DNA from: Diaphorobacter nitroreducens | GTDB taxonomy: Bacteria > Pseudomonadota > Gammaproteobacteria > Burkholderiales > Burkholderiaceae_C | Assembly: GCA_003755025.1 (NCBI GenBank) | Contig: RJVL01000006.1 | Location: 124,001 to 188,000 of the forward strand | Length of the DNA: 64,000 nucleotides | Direction of reading: 5' to 3' | Part shown: one piece after another, positions 47,972 through 55,692 of the stretch | Layout: every line of letters begins with the position of its first letter | Numbering within the stretch: position 1 is the stretch's first letter | Notes under the pieces: model-generated | What the model saw: the letters and a program-made list of their open reading frames with translations, nothing else | Told to the model about the DNA's origin: nothing | The model's database searches: none | Program-made: the position numbers and the translations under genes

Positions 47972-48139
47972 GGGCGCTCCTTTCATCGGGTTCTCATACG
48001 GCACTGCCGCGCAATATAGACGCCGCAGTACGCGCAGCACACCGGGGAGCCCCCATGGCAACCGCCCGCCATCGCGATGGACTGGTCCATACTCCCGGCG
48101 AGCGGTCCCAGCCCGGCGCCGCCTTCTTCAGGAGCGTGC

Positions 48140-48745
48140 GTGCAATCGGCGAGTGAGCAGTGGTTTGACGAGGCGTACTACCAGCGCTACTACTTCGACA
48201 AGAAAACCAGCGTGGTGGACCCCGGCCATGCGCAGCGGCTGGGCAGCTTCGTCTGCAGCTATCTGCACTACCTGCGCGTGCCCGTGGAACGGGTGCTGGA
48301 CGTGGGCTGCGGCATCGGCCTGTGGCGGGACATGGTGCAGCACCACCTGCCCGGCGCGCTCTACCAGGGCGTGGAATACAGCCCCTATCTGTGCGAGCGT
48401 TTTGGGTGGGAGCGCGGCTCGGTGGTGGACTACACGGCGCGCGAGCCTTTCGACTTCGTCATCTGCCAGGGCGTGCTGCCCTACCTGGGCACGCAGGACC
48501 TGGCGCGGGCGCTGGACAACCTGGGGCGCCTGTGCCGCGGCGCGCTGTACCTGGAGGCCGTCACGCGCGAGGACTACGAGCGCGACATCATCGACGAAGA
48601 CCTGACCGACCCGCGCCTGTACCGCCATCGCGCGTCGCTGTACCGCCGCGGCCTTGCGCGGCACTTCATCGACATGGGCGGGGGCCTGTGGCTCAGCCGC
48701 CAGGCGCAGGTGCCGCTGTTCGCCCTGGAGGCTCCGGGACAGTAG
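48140..48745 (+). CDS. SAM-dependent methyltransferase, class I
   Basis: A 201-residue class I methyltransferase. The SAM-binding motif is RVLDVGCGIGLWRDMVQHHL near residue 55. YQGVEYSPYLCERFGWERGS gives the acidic ribose-binding position, and FDFVICQGVLPYLGTQDLAR is motif IV. It starts with GTG at 48140, since AGGAG lies 5 nt upstream; an ATG at 48077 in frame lacks such a site. The target is unknown. Confidence 0.82.
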   Translation: MQSASEQWFDEAYYQRYYFDKKTSVVDPGHAQRLGSFVCSYLHYLRVPVERVLDVGCGIGLWRDMVQHHLPGALYQGVEYSPYLCERFGWERGSVVDYTAREPFDFVICQGVLPYLGTQDLARALDNLGRLCRGALYLEAVTREDYERDIIDEDLTDPRLYRHRASLYRRGLARHFIDMGGGLWLSRQAQVPLFALEAPGQ

Positions 48746-48747
48746 CA

Positions 48748-48797
48748 GCGCTTATTGATTGATAGCTGCCCGCGCTTGACCGGTGGGCGTCAGACGC
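48748..48797 (+). repeat. Dispersed repeat, short form, after the methyltransferase gene (copy 11)
   Basis: TTGATTGATAGCTGCCCGCG then CTTGACCGGTGGGCGTCAG keeps the ATAGCTGC-GCGCTT core, with a degenerate second arm (GGGCGT). It lies between convergent stops, next to a bidirectional terminator. Confidence 0.75.
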
Positions 48798-48828
48798 AAA
48801 AAAGCCGTGAATCCTCACGGCCTTTTTT
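48798..48828. terminator. Bidirectional rho-independent terminator
   Basis: GCCGTGA and TCACGGC pair around ATCC, with six A before and six T after. It serves both the methyltransferase gene and the convergent Bug gene. Confidence 0.9.
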
Positions 48829-48846
48829 GTCACCTATTGCATGCGT

Positions 48847-49821
48847 TTAGTCCGCCGTAGCGCCCGATGCCTTGACCGCAGCACCCCACTTCTGAATGTC
48901 GGCGGCGATCAGCTGGGCAAAGTCGGCCGTGCTCAGGCCATAGGCCTCGGCGCCCAGATCGGAGATCTTCTGCTTCACGTTCTCCTGGGCCAGGATCTCA
49001 CGCACGTATTTGTTCATGCGCTCGGCCAAGTCCTTGGGCAGGCCCTTGGAGCCGATCATGCCGTACCAGGGCTCGGCCTCGAAGCCAGGGAAGCCTTGCT
49101 CCGCCAGCGGCTTCACGCCCGGGAACTTGGGCGAGGCGGTCTTGCTGGTGATGGCCAGCGCCTTGATCTTGCCGGCCTCGATCTGCGGCTTGAGCGGCAC
49201 GGGGTTGTCGATGGCGTACTGCACTTCGTTGGACATCACGGCCAGCACCAGCGGCGCGGAGCCCTTGTACGGCACGTGCATGGTCTTGGCCTTGGCCTGC
49301 ATGTGGAACATCTCCACGATCATGTGCTGGGGCGAGCCCGCGCCGGCCGAGCCGAAGTTGATCTTGTCGGCCTTGATGAGCTTGAGCAGCTCGTCCACCG
49401 AGTTGATGCCCGAGTTGGCGCCCGTGACCAGCAGGAACGGCGCCTTGGCCAGCGGGGTGATGGGCGTGAGGTCCTTCACCGGGTCGTAGGGCACGTTCTT
49501 GTACAGCGTGGGCGAGATCACCACCGGGCTGCTGGAGCCCACCAGGAAGGTGCCGCCGTCGGGCTTGGCGCGGCTCACGTAGGCGGTGGCGATGTTGCCG
49601 TTGGCACCGGCCTTGCTTTCCACGATCACGCTGGCAGTGATGCGCTTTTCCAGCTCGTTGGCGATGATGCGCGCCAGCATGTCGCTGGTGCCGCCGGGTG
49701 CGTAGGGCTGCACCAGCGTGATGGTCTTGACCGGCCAGGCATCCTTGGCCAGCGCCATCGTGGGTGCGCCTGCGGCCAGGGCCAGGACTGCGCCAGCGGC
49801 AAGAACGGTTCTGCGGAACAT
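48847..49821 (-). CDS. Tripartite tricarboxylate transporter substrate-binding protein (Bug/TctC family)
   Basis: Periplasmic solute-binding protein of 324 residues. The signal peptide MFRRTVLAAGAVLALAAGAP ends near MALAKDAWP. KTITLVQPYAPGGTSDMLAR is the Bug entry motif and SKAGANGNIATAYVSRAKPD the second, with GSAGAGSPQHMIVEMFHMQA and HVPYKGSAPLVLAVMSNEVQ further on. The ligand cannot be told from sequence. No tctA/tctB membrane genes are adjacent, so it is an orphan receptor, as is common in this family of bacteria. Confidence 0.92.
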   Translation of the reverse strand: MFRRTVLAAGAVLALAAGAPTMALAKDAWPVKTITLVQPYAPGGTSDMLARIIANELEKRITASVIVESKAGANGNIATAYVSRAKPDGGTFLVGSSSPVVISPTLYKNVPYDPVKDLTPITPLAKAPFLLVTGANSGINSVDELLKLIKADKINFGSAGAGSPQHMIVEMFHMQAKAKTMHVPYKGSAPLVLAVMSNEVQYAIDNPVPLKPQIEAGKIKALAITSKTASPKFPGVKPLAEQGFPGFEAEPWYGMIGSKGLPKDLAERMNKYVREILAQENVKQKISDLGAEAYGLSTADFAQLIAADIQKWGAAVKASGATAD

Positions 49822-49922
49822 AAGCTCTCCTTCAGTGAAGGCCCTTGTGGGGCCGGTGTACGAGGCCCGCGAAGGGCCGCTTGCAGAAAAGAAAAAGCGT
49901 CCGCTGGGGCGAACGCATCATC

Positions 49923-49934
49923 AGGGTTAACCCT
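49923..49934. promoter_or_regulatory. 12-bp palindrome upstream of the Bug gene
   Basis: AGGGTTAACCCT is a perfect palindrome 102 bp upstream of the Bug start, flanked by ATCATC and TTGATG. It may be an operator. The rest of 49822-50100 shows nothing recognisable. Confidence 0.35.
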
Positions 49935-50093
49935 TTGATGGTAACCGGAAAGACAATTTCACCGTCTCCGCCATGGGCCCCGCGTGCCCGCAGTGACGCC
50001 ACGGTTGCTTGCAGCGGAACTTCGCACTCACCCGAAAGTCATCATCCTGAATTGGTAGCGACATTTGGTAACCCACCCCCTGTAGGCGGCCCC

Positions 50094-50370
50094 TAGAATC
50101 CGACGGCCGGGCGCAGATCCGGCGCGGCACGCAGCGCGTGCCCACGACCGCAGGACCGCTTTCACGGCCTGCCTTACCGACACAGGAGCGAAGGGTGCCG
50201 CGCCGTCCTCAGGGACGGCTGGCAGTGTCGACCACTCCCAGCCAGCGCAATGCGGCCAGGCACGGCCTGGGCAGCGCATTGGACTGGCGACAAGCCCATT
50301 CCGGGTCGGGATGTGATTGGTGATGAACACGGCGGGCGCCAGGCCTGCCCAGCAATGGAGGTGCCGCGTT
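50094..50370 (+). other. Hairpin-rich leader upstream of the acyltransferase gene
   Basis: About 270 bp without a gene. After a possible -10 TAGAAT (50094-50099) come four stem-loops: GGCACGC/GCGTGCC at 50126-50142; GCCGTCC/GGACGGC at 50202-50219; a 48-nt imperfect hairpin at 50241-50288 (GCCAG...CAATGCG...CCAGGC against GCCTGG...CGCATTG...CTGGC); and GGCGGGC/GCCTGCC at 50331-50349. The last ends 8 nt before the ribosome binding site GGAGGTG (50357-50363). None has a T-run. The region looks like a structured 5' UTR, possibly a cis-regulatory RNA. Confidence 0.5.
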
Positions 50371-51531
50371 TTGGCAGACAAAATGGACAACCCCCGGGTG
50401 AACCCCCTCAGCCATGACGGCCGCGCGCCGAGCCTGGCCTACAACAGCGCACTGGACGGACTGCGCGGCGTGGCGATCCTGCTGGTGATCCTGTCGCACG
50501 CCCATGCGCCGCTGTTCGACGGCGCGTTCTACGGGGTGGACCTGTTCTTCGTGCTCAGCGGTTTCCTGATCACCTCGTTGCTGCTGCAGGAACTGCAAAG
50601 CAACGGCCGGCTGGACTACTGGCGTTTTTACCGCCGCCGCTTCTTCCGCCTGATGCCGGCGCTGGCGCTGTTCCTGGGGGCGTACTGCGTGTTTGCGCCG
50701 CTGCTGTGGCCGGACCTCACGGACGTGTATTCCGACGCGCTGGTGTCCCTGTTGTACCTGGCCGACTACGGCATCGCCTTCTTCGACAGCCCCGACACGC
50801 TGCTGCACATGTGGTCGCTGTCGGTGGAAGAGCACTTCTATCTGGTCTGGCCACCGCTCCTGGTGGTGTTGGCGCGCTTCACGCCGCGCGGCGCGCTGTG
50901 GCGCCCGGTGCTGGGCCTGCTGGTGCTGGCGTGGGCCTGGCGCGTGCTGTGGGTGGCGCAGGGCCAGCAGTTCTACGAGATTTTCTTCCGCTTCGACACC
51001 CGCGCCACGGGCCTGCTGGCCGGCAGCCTGCTGGCCACGCTGCTGCACGAGCAACCCGCTTGGTTCCAGGCGCTGCGCCAGCGGCTGCACCATTTCATGT
51101 GGGTGGTGCTGGCCGTGCCGCTGCTGATGGCCCAGTCCTGGGACGACATGAACGCCATGCTCTGGGGCATGACGGTGGTGGAATGCGCCGCCCTGGTGGT
51201 GCTGCTGGCGGTGCAGCAGCACCGCGGCGCGCTGCACCAGATGCTGAGCGCACCGGCCCTGATGCTGGTGGGCAAGCTGTCGTACGGCATCTACCTGTGG
51301 CACTACCCCGTGGTGCGCTACCTGCGCGCCGACCTGCCGTGGCCGGCCGTGGTGGTGCTGGGCTTCCTGATCTCGGCGGCGCTGGCGGCGCTGTCGTACT
51401 ACACCGTGGAACGCTGGGCCATGCGCTGGCGCGATGCCCGCCCGGCCCAGCGCAAGCCGGCCCCCGTGCGGACGGCGCGGCCGGCTGCCGCACGTGGTTC
51501 GCTGGCGCTGTCGGCGCGCGGCGGACGCTGA
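50371..51531 (+). CDS. Acyltransferase 3 family membrane protein (OafA/YrhL-like)
   Basis: An integral-membrane O-acyltransferase of 386 residues with about ten hydrophobic segments. The active-site region is SALDGLRGVAILLVILSHAH, with the catalytic His, followed by FYGVDLFFVLSGFLITSLLL and RRRFFRLMPALALFLGAYCV. HMWSLSVEEHFYLVWPPLLV and KLSYGIYLWHYPVVRYLRAD are also typical. Such proteins acetylate surface polysaccharides or lipids. GGAGGTG lies 7 nt before the TTG at 50371, which I take as start; the ATG at 50383 is four codons later and too far from that site. Confidence 0.88.
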   Translation: MADKMDNPRVNPLSHDGRAPSLAYNSALDGLRGVAILLVILSHAHAPLFDGAFYGVDLFFVLSGFLITSLLLQELQSNGRLDYWRFYRRRFFRLMPALALFLGAYCVFAPLLWPDLTDVYSDALVSLLYLADYGIAFFDSPDTLLHMWSLSVEEHFYLVWPPLLVVLARFTPRGALWRPVLGLLVLAWAWRVLWVAQGQQFYEIFFRFDTRATGLLAGSLLATLLHEQPAWFQALRQRLHHFMWVVLAVPLLMAQSWDDMNAMLWGMTVVECAALVVLLAVQQHRGALHQMLSAPALMLVGKLSYGIYLWHYPVVRYLRADLPWPAVVVLGFLISAALAALSYYTVERWAMRWRDARPAQRKPAPVRTARPAAARGSLALSARGGR

Positions 51532-51541
51532 TGGCCGGGTT

Positions 51542-51643
51542 GGCAGCTATTATTTAAATAGCTGCCCACGCTTTCCCCGCGGTGGATTTCAGAAGAAAAC
51601 CCTTCGGAAATCATCACAATCAAGCGCTGGCAGCTATTATTTG
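51542..51643 (+). repeat. Dispersed repeat, long form plus an extra half, between acyltransferase gene and argA (copy 12)
   Basis: The long form runs 51556-51643: AAATAGCTGCCCACGCTTTC at the left, TCAAGCGCTGGCAGCTATTA at the right, centre GATTTCAGAAGAAAACC. A separate half-end, GGCAGCTATTATTT (51542-51555), abuts it head to head, so GGCAGCTATT and AATAGCTGCC make a 10-bp-arm palindrome. This suggests two units joined end to end or a remnant of a second copy. Confidence 0.9.
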
Positions 51644-51818
51644 AGGAGCACTCCTCCTCCCTCCCCGCGCTGCCCGCGGCACGGCGCGCAGCCCGCTACA
51701 CTGCGGCCTGCGCTTGCTGGCGCCCCTGCCCTGGTACAGGCGCACGGGAAGCCGCGAGCGCTTTTCGTCTCCGCCCCTCTTTTCACCGCTCCACCGCCAA
51801 CCCTTTGACGCACCGCCC

Positions 51819-53165
51819 ATGTCCACGGTCTTCAACTTCACCTTCGTTCCCTGGTTCCGGTCCGTGGCGCCGTACATCCACAAGTTCCGGCACCAGACCT
51901 TCGTGGTGGGCCTGACGGGTGAGGCCATCGCCGCGGGCAAGCTGCAGAGCATCGTGCAGGACCTGGCGATGATCCAGGCCATGGGCGTGAAGATCGTGTT
52001 GGTGCATGGCTTTCGCCCGCAGGTCAACGAACAGCTGCACGCCAAGGGGCACGCCCCGCGCTACTCGCACGGCATGCGCGTGACCGATTCCGTGGCGCTG
52101 GACTGCGCCCAGGAGGCCGCGGGCCAGCTGCGCTATGAGATCGAGGCCGCCTTCAGCCAAGGCCTGCCCAACACGCCCATGGCGGGCTCGCGCGTGCGCG
52201 TGATCTCCGGCAACTTCCTCACGGCGCGGCCCGTGGGCATCGTGGACGGCGTGGACTTCAAGCACTCGGGCCTGGTGCGCAAGGTGGACGTGGAAGGCAT
52301 CCGCCGCACGCTGGAGTCCGACGCCATGGTGCTCATCTCGCCCTTCGGCTTCTCGCCCACGGGCGAGGCTTTCAACCTGGCCATGGAGGAAGTCGCCACA
52401 CGCGTGGCCACCGAGCTCAAGGCAGACAAGCTACTGTTCCTGACCGAAGTGCCGGGCATCCGCATCCAGCCGCTGGAACCCGACGCCGAGGACAACCCCA
52501 TCGACACCGAACTGCCCCTGGCCGCAGCGCGCCAGCTGCTGGCCCAGTTGCCGCCCGCGCAGCAGCCGACCGATGTGGGTTTTTACCTGCAGCATTGCGT
52601 GAGGGCCTGCGAGCACGGCGTGGAGCGCAGCCATATCCTGCCGTTCGCGGTGGACGGCGCGCTGCTGCTGGAGATCTACGTGCACGACGGCATCGGCACC
52701 ATGGTCATCGACGAAAAGCTGGAAGAGCTGCGCGAAGCCACCATCGACGATGTGGGCGGCATCATCCAGCTCATCGAGCCGTTCGAGCGCGACGGCACGC
52801 TGGTCAAGCGCGACCGCACCGAGATCGAGCGCGACATCGCCGCCTACACCGTGATCGAGCACGACGGCGTGATCTTCGGCTGCGCCGCGCTCTACCCCTA
52901 CCCGGAGGCCGGCACGGCCGAGATGGCCGCCGTCACCGTGTCCCCGCAAAGCCAGGGCACGGGCGACGGCGAGAAGCTGCTCAAGCGCATCGAGCAGCGC
53001 GCGCGCATGCTGGGCCTGTCCAGCATCTTCGTGCTGACCACGCGCACCATGCACTGGTTCATCAAGCGGGGCTTTTCGCCCGTGGACCCCGACTGGCTGC
53101 CCGACGCACGCAAGCGCAAGTACAACTGGGACCGCAAGAGCCAGGTGCTGGTCAAGAAACTCTGA
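51819..53165 (+). CDS. argA: Amino-acid N-acetyltransferase (N-acetylglutamate synthase) ArgA
   Basis: First enzyme of arginine synthesis, 448 residues, classical ArgA type with two domains. The N-terminal amino acid kinase-like domain has QTFVVGLTGEAIAAGKLQSI, VKIVLVHGFRPQVNEQL and LISPFGFSPTGEAFNLAMEE. The C-terminal GNAT acetyltransferase domain (from about residue 305) has AAVTVSPQSQGTGDGEKLLK and STRTM-like TTRTMHWFIKRGFSPVDPDW. The kinase-like part is the arginine-feedback site. The ATG at 51819 matches the usual N-terminus (MSTVFNFTFVPWFRSVAPYI). It is convergent with the beta-lactamase gene, only 3 bp apart. Confidence 0.95.
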   Translation: MSTVFNFTFVPWFRSVAPYIHKFRHQTFVVGLTGEAIAAGKLQSIVQDLAMIQAMGVKIVLVHGFRPQVNEQLHAKGHAPRYSHGMRVTDSVALDCAQEAAGQLRYEIEAAFSQGLPNTPMAGSRVRVISGNFLTARPVGIVDGVDFKHSGLVRKVDVEGIRRTLESDAMVLISPFGFSPTGEAFNLAMEEVATRVATELKADKLLFLTEVPGIRIQPLEPDAEDNPIDTELPLAAARQLLAQLPPAQQPTDVGFYLQHCVRACEHGVERSHILPFAVDGALLLEIYVHDGIGTMVIDEKLEELREATIDDVGGIIQLIEPFERDGTLVKRDRTEIERDIAAYTVIEHDGVIFGCAALYPYPEAGTAEMAAVTVSPQSQGTGDGEKLLKRIEQRARMLGLSSIFVLTTRTMHWFIKRGFSPVDPDWLPDARKRKYNWDRKSQVLVKKL

Positions 53166-53168
53166 GCT

Positions 53169-54059
53169 TCACCCTGCGGCCGCCAGCCATGCGGCCGCCA
53201 GCGACCCCACCTCGGCAATCGCCGCGTCGCGCTGCGCGGGCGCAGCGGGGCACTGCGTGAGATAGCACGCCACCACGGCCGGCGCCCCGCCCTCCGGCCA
53301 CACCACGCCCACGTCGTTGCTGGTGCCGTTGGCGGTGCCGGTCTTCTCGCCGATGCGCCAGCCCGCCGGCATGCCCGCGCGCAGCCGCTTGTCGCCCGTG
53401 AGGTTGCCCAGCAACCAGCCCTGCAACCGCGCCCGCGCCTCGCCAGACAGCGCATCGCCCAGCACCAGTTTCTGCACGGTGTGCACCATGGCGCGCGGCG
53501 TGGTGGTGTCGCGCAGTTCGCCCGCAGGCACATCGTTGAGCGCGGGCTCGATGCGGTCCAGCCGTGTGTGCGCATCGCCCAGCGTGCGCAGCCAGGCCGT
53601 CAGGCCGGCGGGCCCGCCCTGGCGGCGCAGCAGCAGGTTGGCGGCGCTGTTGTCGCTGAGCACCATGGTGGCCTCGCACAGCTCGGCCACGGTCATGCCG
53701 GCGCCGCCCGCGTGCGGCTCGGTGCGCGGGGAATATTCCACCAGATCCTGCCGGCCATAACGCACGCGTGCATCCAGCCGCTCCAGCCCCTGGTCCGCAC
53801 GCTGCAGCACCTGGCCGGCCAGCAGCAGCTTGAAGGTGCTGCACAGCGCAAAGCGCTCGTCGCCGCGGTAGGTCGCAAGGGCGTCCGAGCCCGTGTCCAG
53901 CACGGCCACGCCCAGCCGCCCGCCCACGCGCTGCTCCATCCGGCCCAGCGCGGCCTGCAACTGCTGCGTGGCCTGAGCCCTGTTTTTCTCGACCCCGGTT
54001 TGGGCACACCCCACCAGGGGCAGCAGCGCGGCGCCCAGCAGCCAGCTTCGTCGGTCCAT
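53169..54059 (-). CDS. Class A beta-lactamase, probable lipoprotein
   Basis: Serine beta-lactamase of 296 residues. All class A motifs are intact: CSTFK (Ser74, Lys77), SDN at 135-137, EPALN at 171-175 (the omega-loop Glu and Asn), and KTG at 239-241. The signal MDRRSWLLGAALLPLVGCAQ ends in a lipobox (LVGC, Cys18), so the enzyme may be outer-membrane anchored; the paired Arg residues could also mean Tat export. It is divergent from an AmpR-like regulator, the usual inducible arrangement. Chromosomal context and base composition match the neighbours, so it looks resident rather than recently acquired. The hydrolysis spectrum cannot be read here. Confidence 0.93.
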   Translation of the reverse strand: MDRRSWLLGAALLPLVGCAQTGVEKNRAQATQQLQAALGRMEQRVGGRLGVAVLDTGSDALATYRGDERFALCSTFKLLLAGQVLQRADQGLERLDARVRYGRQDLVEYSPRTEPHAGGAGMTVAELCEATMVLSDNSAANLLLRRQGGPAGLTAWLRTLGDAHTRLDRIEPALNDVPAGELRDTTTPRAMVHTVQKLVLGDALSGEARARLQGWLLGNLTGDKRLRAGMPAGWRIGEKTGTANGTSNDVGVVWPEGGAPAVVACYLTQCPAAPAQRDAAIAEVGSLAAAWLAAAG

Positions 54060-54162
54060 CGTTTCACCTCGTCATGTGTGGAAAGAAGGCGCCACGATAA
54101 GGCGGCACAAGTGGCTTGACCATCGACAATAATCGCCACCAGCCCTTAGAAAAACTTCACCC

Positions 54163-55029
54163 ATGCACCTGCCCCTGAATGCGCTGCGGGCCTTCGAGGC
54201 GGCGGCCCGCCACCTGAACCTGACGCGCGCCGCGGAGGAACTGCACGTCACCCAAACCGCGGTGAGCCAGCACATCCGCAACCTGGAGGAACGCGTGGGC
54301 AAGCCGCTGTTTCGCCGCCTGCCGCGCGGCCTGGCCTTGACCGATGAGGGCCGCCAGTTGGTGCCCGTGCTGTCCGACAGCTTTGCGCGCATCGGCCAGG
54401 CCCTGCAGCGCCTGGCCGACACCCGCCCGCGCGAGGTGCTGACCGTGGGGGTGGTGGGTACGTTCGCCGTGGGGTGGCTGCTGCCGCGCCTGCGCGCCTT
54501 CCATGAAAGCCACCCCTTCGTCGACCTGCGCCTGCTCACGCACAACAACCGCGTGGACCTTGCGGGCGAAGGGCTGGACTGCGCCATCCGCTTCGGCGAC
54601 GGCGCCTGGCACGGCACCGACGCCGAGCGGCTCATGCCCGCGCCGCTGGCGCCTCTGTGCGCGCCAGAAGTGGCTGCGCGCCTGCGCGAACCTGCTGACC
54701 TGGGCGCGGAGGCCCTGCTGCGCAGCTACCGTGCCGATGAGTGGCCCGCATGGTTCACCGCCTCGGGCGCGCCCTGCCCCGTGCTGCGCGGCGCGGTGTT
54801 CGACTCGTCGCTGACCCTGGCCGAGGCCGCAGCCCAAGGCGCGGGCGTGGCGTTGCTGCCCGTGCGCATGTTCGAGCGCGAACTGCGCCAGGGGCGGTTG
54901 GTCCAGCCCTTCGCGTGCACGGCAGCGCTGGGCGACTACTGGCTGTGCCGCCTCAAGTCACGCGCCCCGACCGATGCCCTGCAGGCGTTCCGCGACTGGC
55001 TGCTGCGCGAGTCCGCGCCGCCGCAGTGA
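54163..55029 (+). CDS. ampR: LysR-family regulator, AmpR-like
   Basis: A 288-residue LysR-type transcription factor. The winged helix-turn-helix is NALRAFEAAARHLNLTRAAE then ELHVTQTAVSQHIRNLEERV, and the effector domain contains VGVVGTFAVGWLLPRLRAFH and LDCAIRFGDGAWHGTDAERL. These segments resemble AmpR proteins, which sense cell-wall muropeptides and induce a divergent beta-lactamase gene. The 103-bp divergent gap is the expected operator, but I cannot assign a precise T-N11-A site. The identification leans on context. Confidence 0.85.
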   Translation: MHLPLNALRAFEAAARHLNLTRAAEELHVTQTAVSQHIRNLEERVGKPLFRRLPRGLALTDEGRQLVPVLSDSFARIGQALQRLADTRPREVLTVGVVGTFAVGWLLPRLRAFHESHPFVDLRLLTHNNRVDLAGEGLDCAIRFGDGAWHGTDAERLMPAPLAPLCAPEVAARLREPADLGAEALLRSYRADEWPAWFTASGAPCPVLRGAVFDSSLTLAEAAAQGAGVALLPVRMFERELRQGRLVQPFACTAALGDYWLCRLKSRAPTDALQAFRDWLLRESAPPQ

Positions 55030-55042
55030 TGCCACCCCGCCA

Positions 55043-55102
55043 GAAAAACCGCATCAAAAAAGCCTTTCAGCCTTATAAATCAAGCGCTGGCAGCTATAAA
55101 AG
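55043..55102 (-). repeat. Dispersed repeat, long-form half, after ampR (copy 13)
   Basis: AAATCAAGCGCTGGCAGCTA then TAAAAG at the right end is nearly identical to 51621-51641. The left part AAAAAAGCCTTTCAGCCTTA resembles the long-form centre but lacks the second inverted end. It lies between ampR and the DUF2946 gene. Confidence 0.85.
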
Positions 55103-55153
55103 TGGAAGCGCCCTGGTTGAGAAAATGCCTGCGCGGCGCAGCCCCGCAATGGG

Positions 55154-55159
55154 CATAAT
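55154..55159 (+). promoter_or_regulatory. Putative -10 element (CATAAT) for the DUF2946 gene, leaderless arrangement
   Basis: CATAAT ends 7 bp before the ATG at 55167, the same spacing as at map. No Shine-Dalgarno sequence or clear -35 is present. Confidence 0.42.
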
Positions 55160-55166
55160 CGCCGCC

Positions 55167-55526
55167 ATGAACTGGCCCCGCCTCCCGCTCACACTGCGCA
55201 CCTGGGTGCTGGGCTGGTTCATGGCTTCGCTGGGCGTGGCCGTGGCCTCGCCGCTGGTGCATCCACAGTCCCTGCAGCTGGTGTGCTCGGCCTCGGGCGC
55301 GGTGATGCTGATGGTCCAGGCGGACGACGGCAGTGTGGGCGCCCTGGGCGCGTCCGGTATGGACTGCCCCTTGTGCGCGCCCGCAGGCGCACCGCCCGCC
55401 CCCGAAACCGCGTTGGTCGAGCCGCCTCCACCTTTGGCCCATGCGCTGCAGCCCATCGAGGCGGCGCGCATTGCCGCGGCCACCGCAGCGCCGCTGCCGG
55501 CGCGCGGCCCTCCCTCGACTCTCTGA
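55167..55526 (+). CDS. DUF2946 family secreted protein
   Basis: A 119-residue exported protein of the DUF2946 type. The signal-like N-terminus is MNWPRLPLTLRTWVLGWFMA to VAVASPLV. SLQLVCSASGAVMLMVQADD and the cysteine motif MDCPLCAP are the conserved part; the tail is Ala/Pro-rich. Such genes often sit before TonB-dependent receptors in this group, as here, and the cysteines suggest metal or haem handling. The function is not established. The frame is open upstream to 54741, inside ampR, which is not real coding. Confidence 0.7.
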   Translation: MNWPRLPLTLRTWVLGWFMASLGVAVASPLVHPQSLQLVCSASGAVMLMVQADDGSVGALGASGMDCPLCAPAGAPPAPETALVEPPPPLAHALQPIEAARIAAATAAPLPARGPPSTL

Positions 55527-55533
55527 CCCTGCC

Positions 55534-55569
55534 GGGCCGCAAGGAGCCTGCTGGCTCCCCAGGCGGCCC
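55534..55569 (+). promoter_or_regulatory. Two-tier hairpin between the DUF2946 and TonB-receptor genes
   Basis: GGGCCG and CGGCCC enclose GGAGCC-TGCT-GGCTCC, a stem-loop starting 8 bp after the stop. There is no T-run. It may be a weak attenuator or an RNA-stability element in the operon. Confidence 0.4.
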
Positions 55570-55692
55570 TTGCCACGCCCACGCACTGGGTGTGCCTTGC
55601 CGCACGAGACAGCACCACCCCCCGCGCACCACTGGGGCGGCGCGCTGCACTCGTCGGCCGTTCTTCCGCAGAGACCGAGAGAGTTTTCACGC

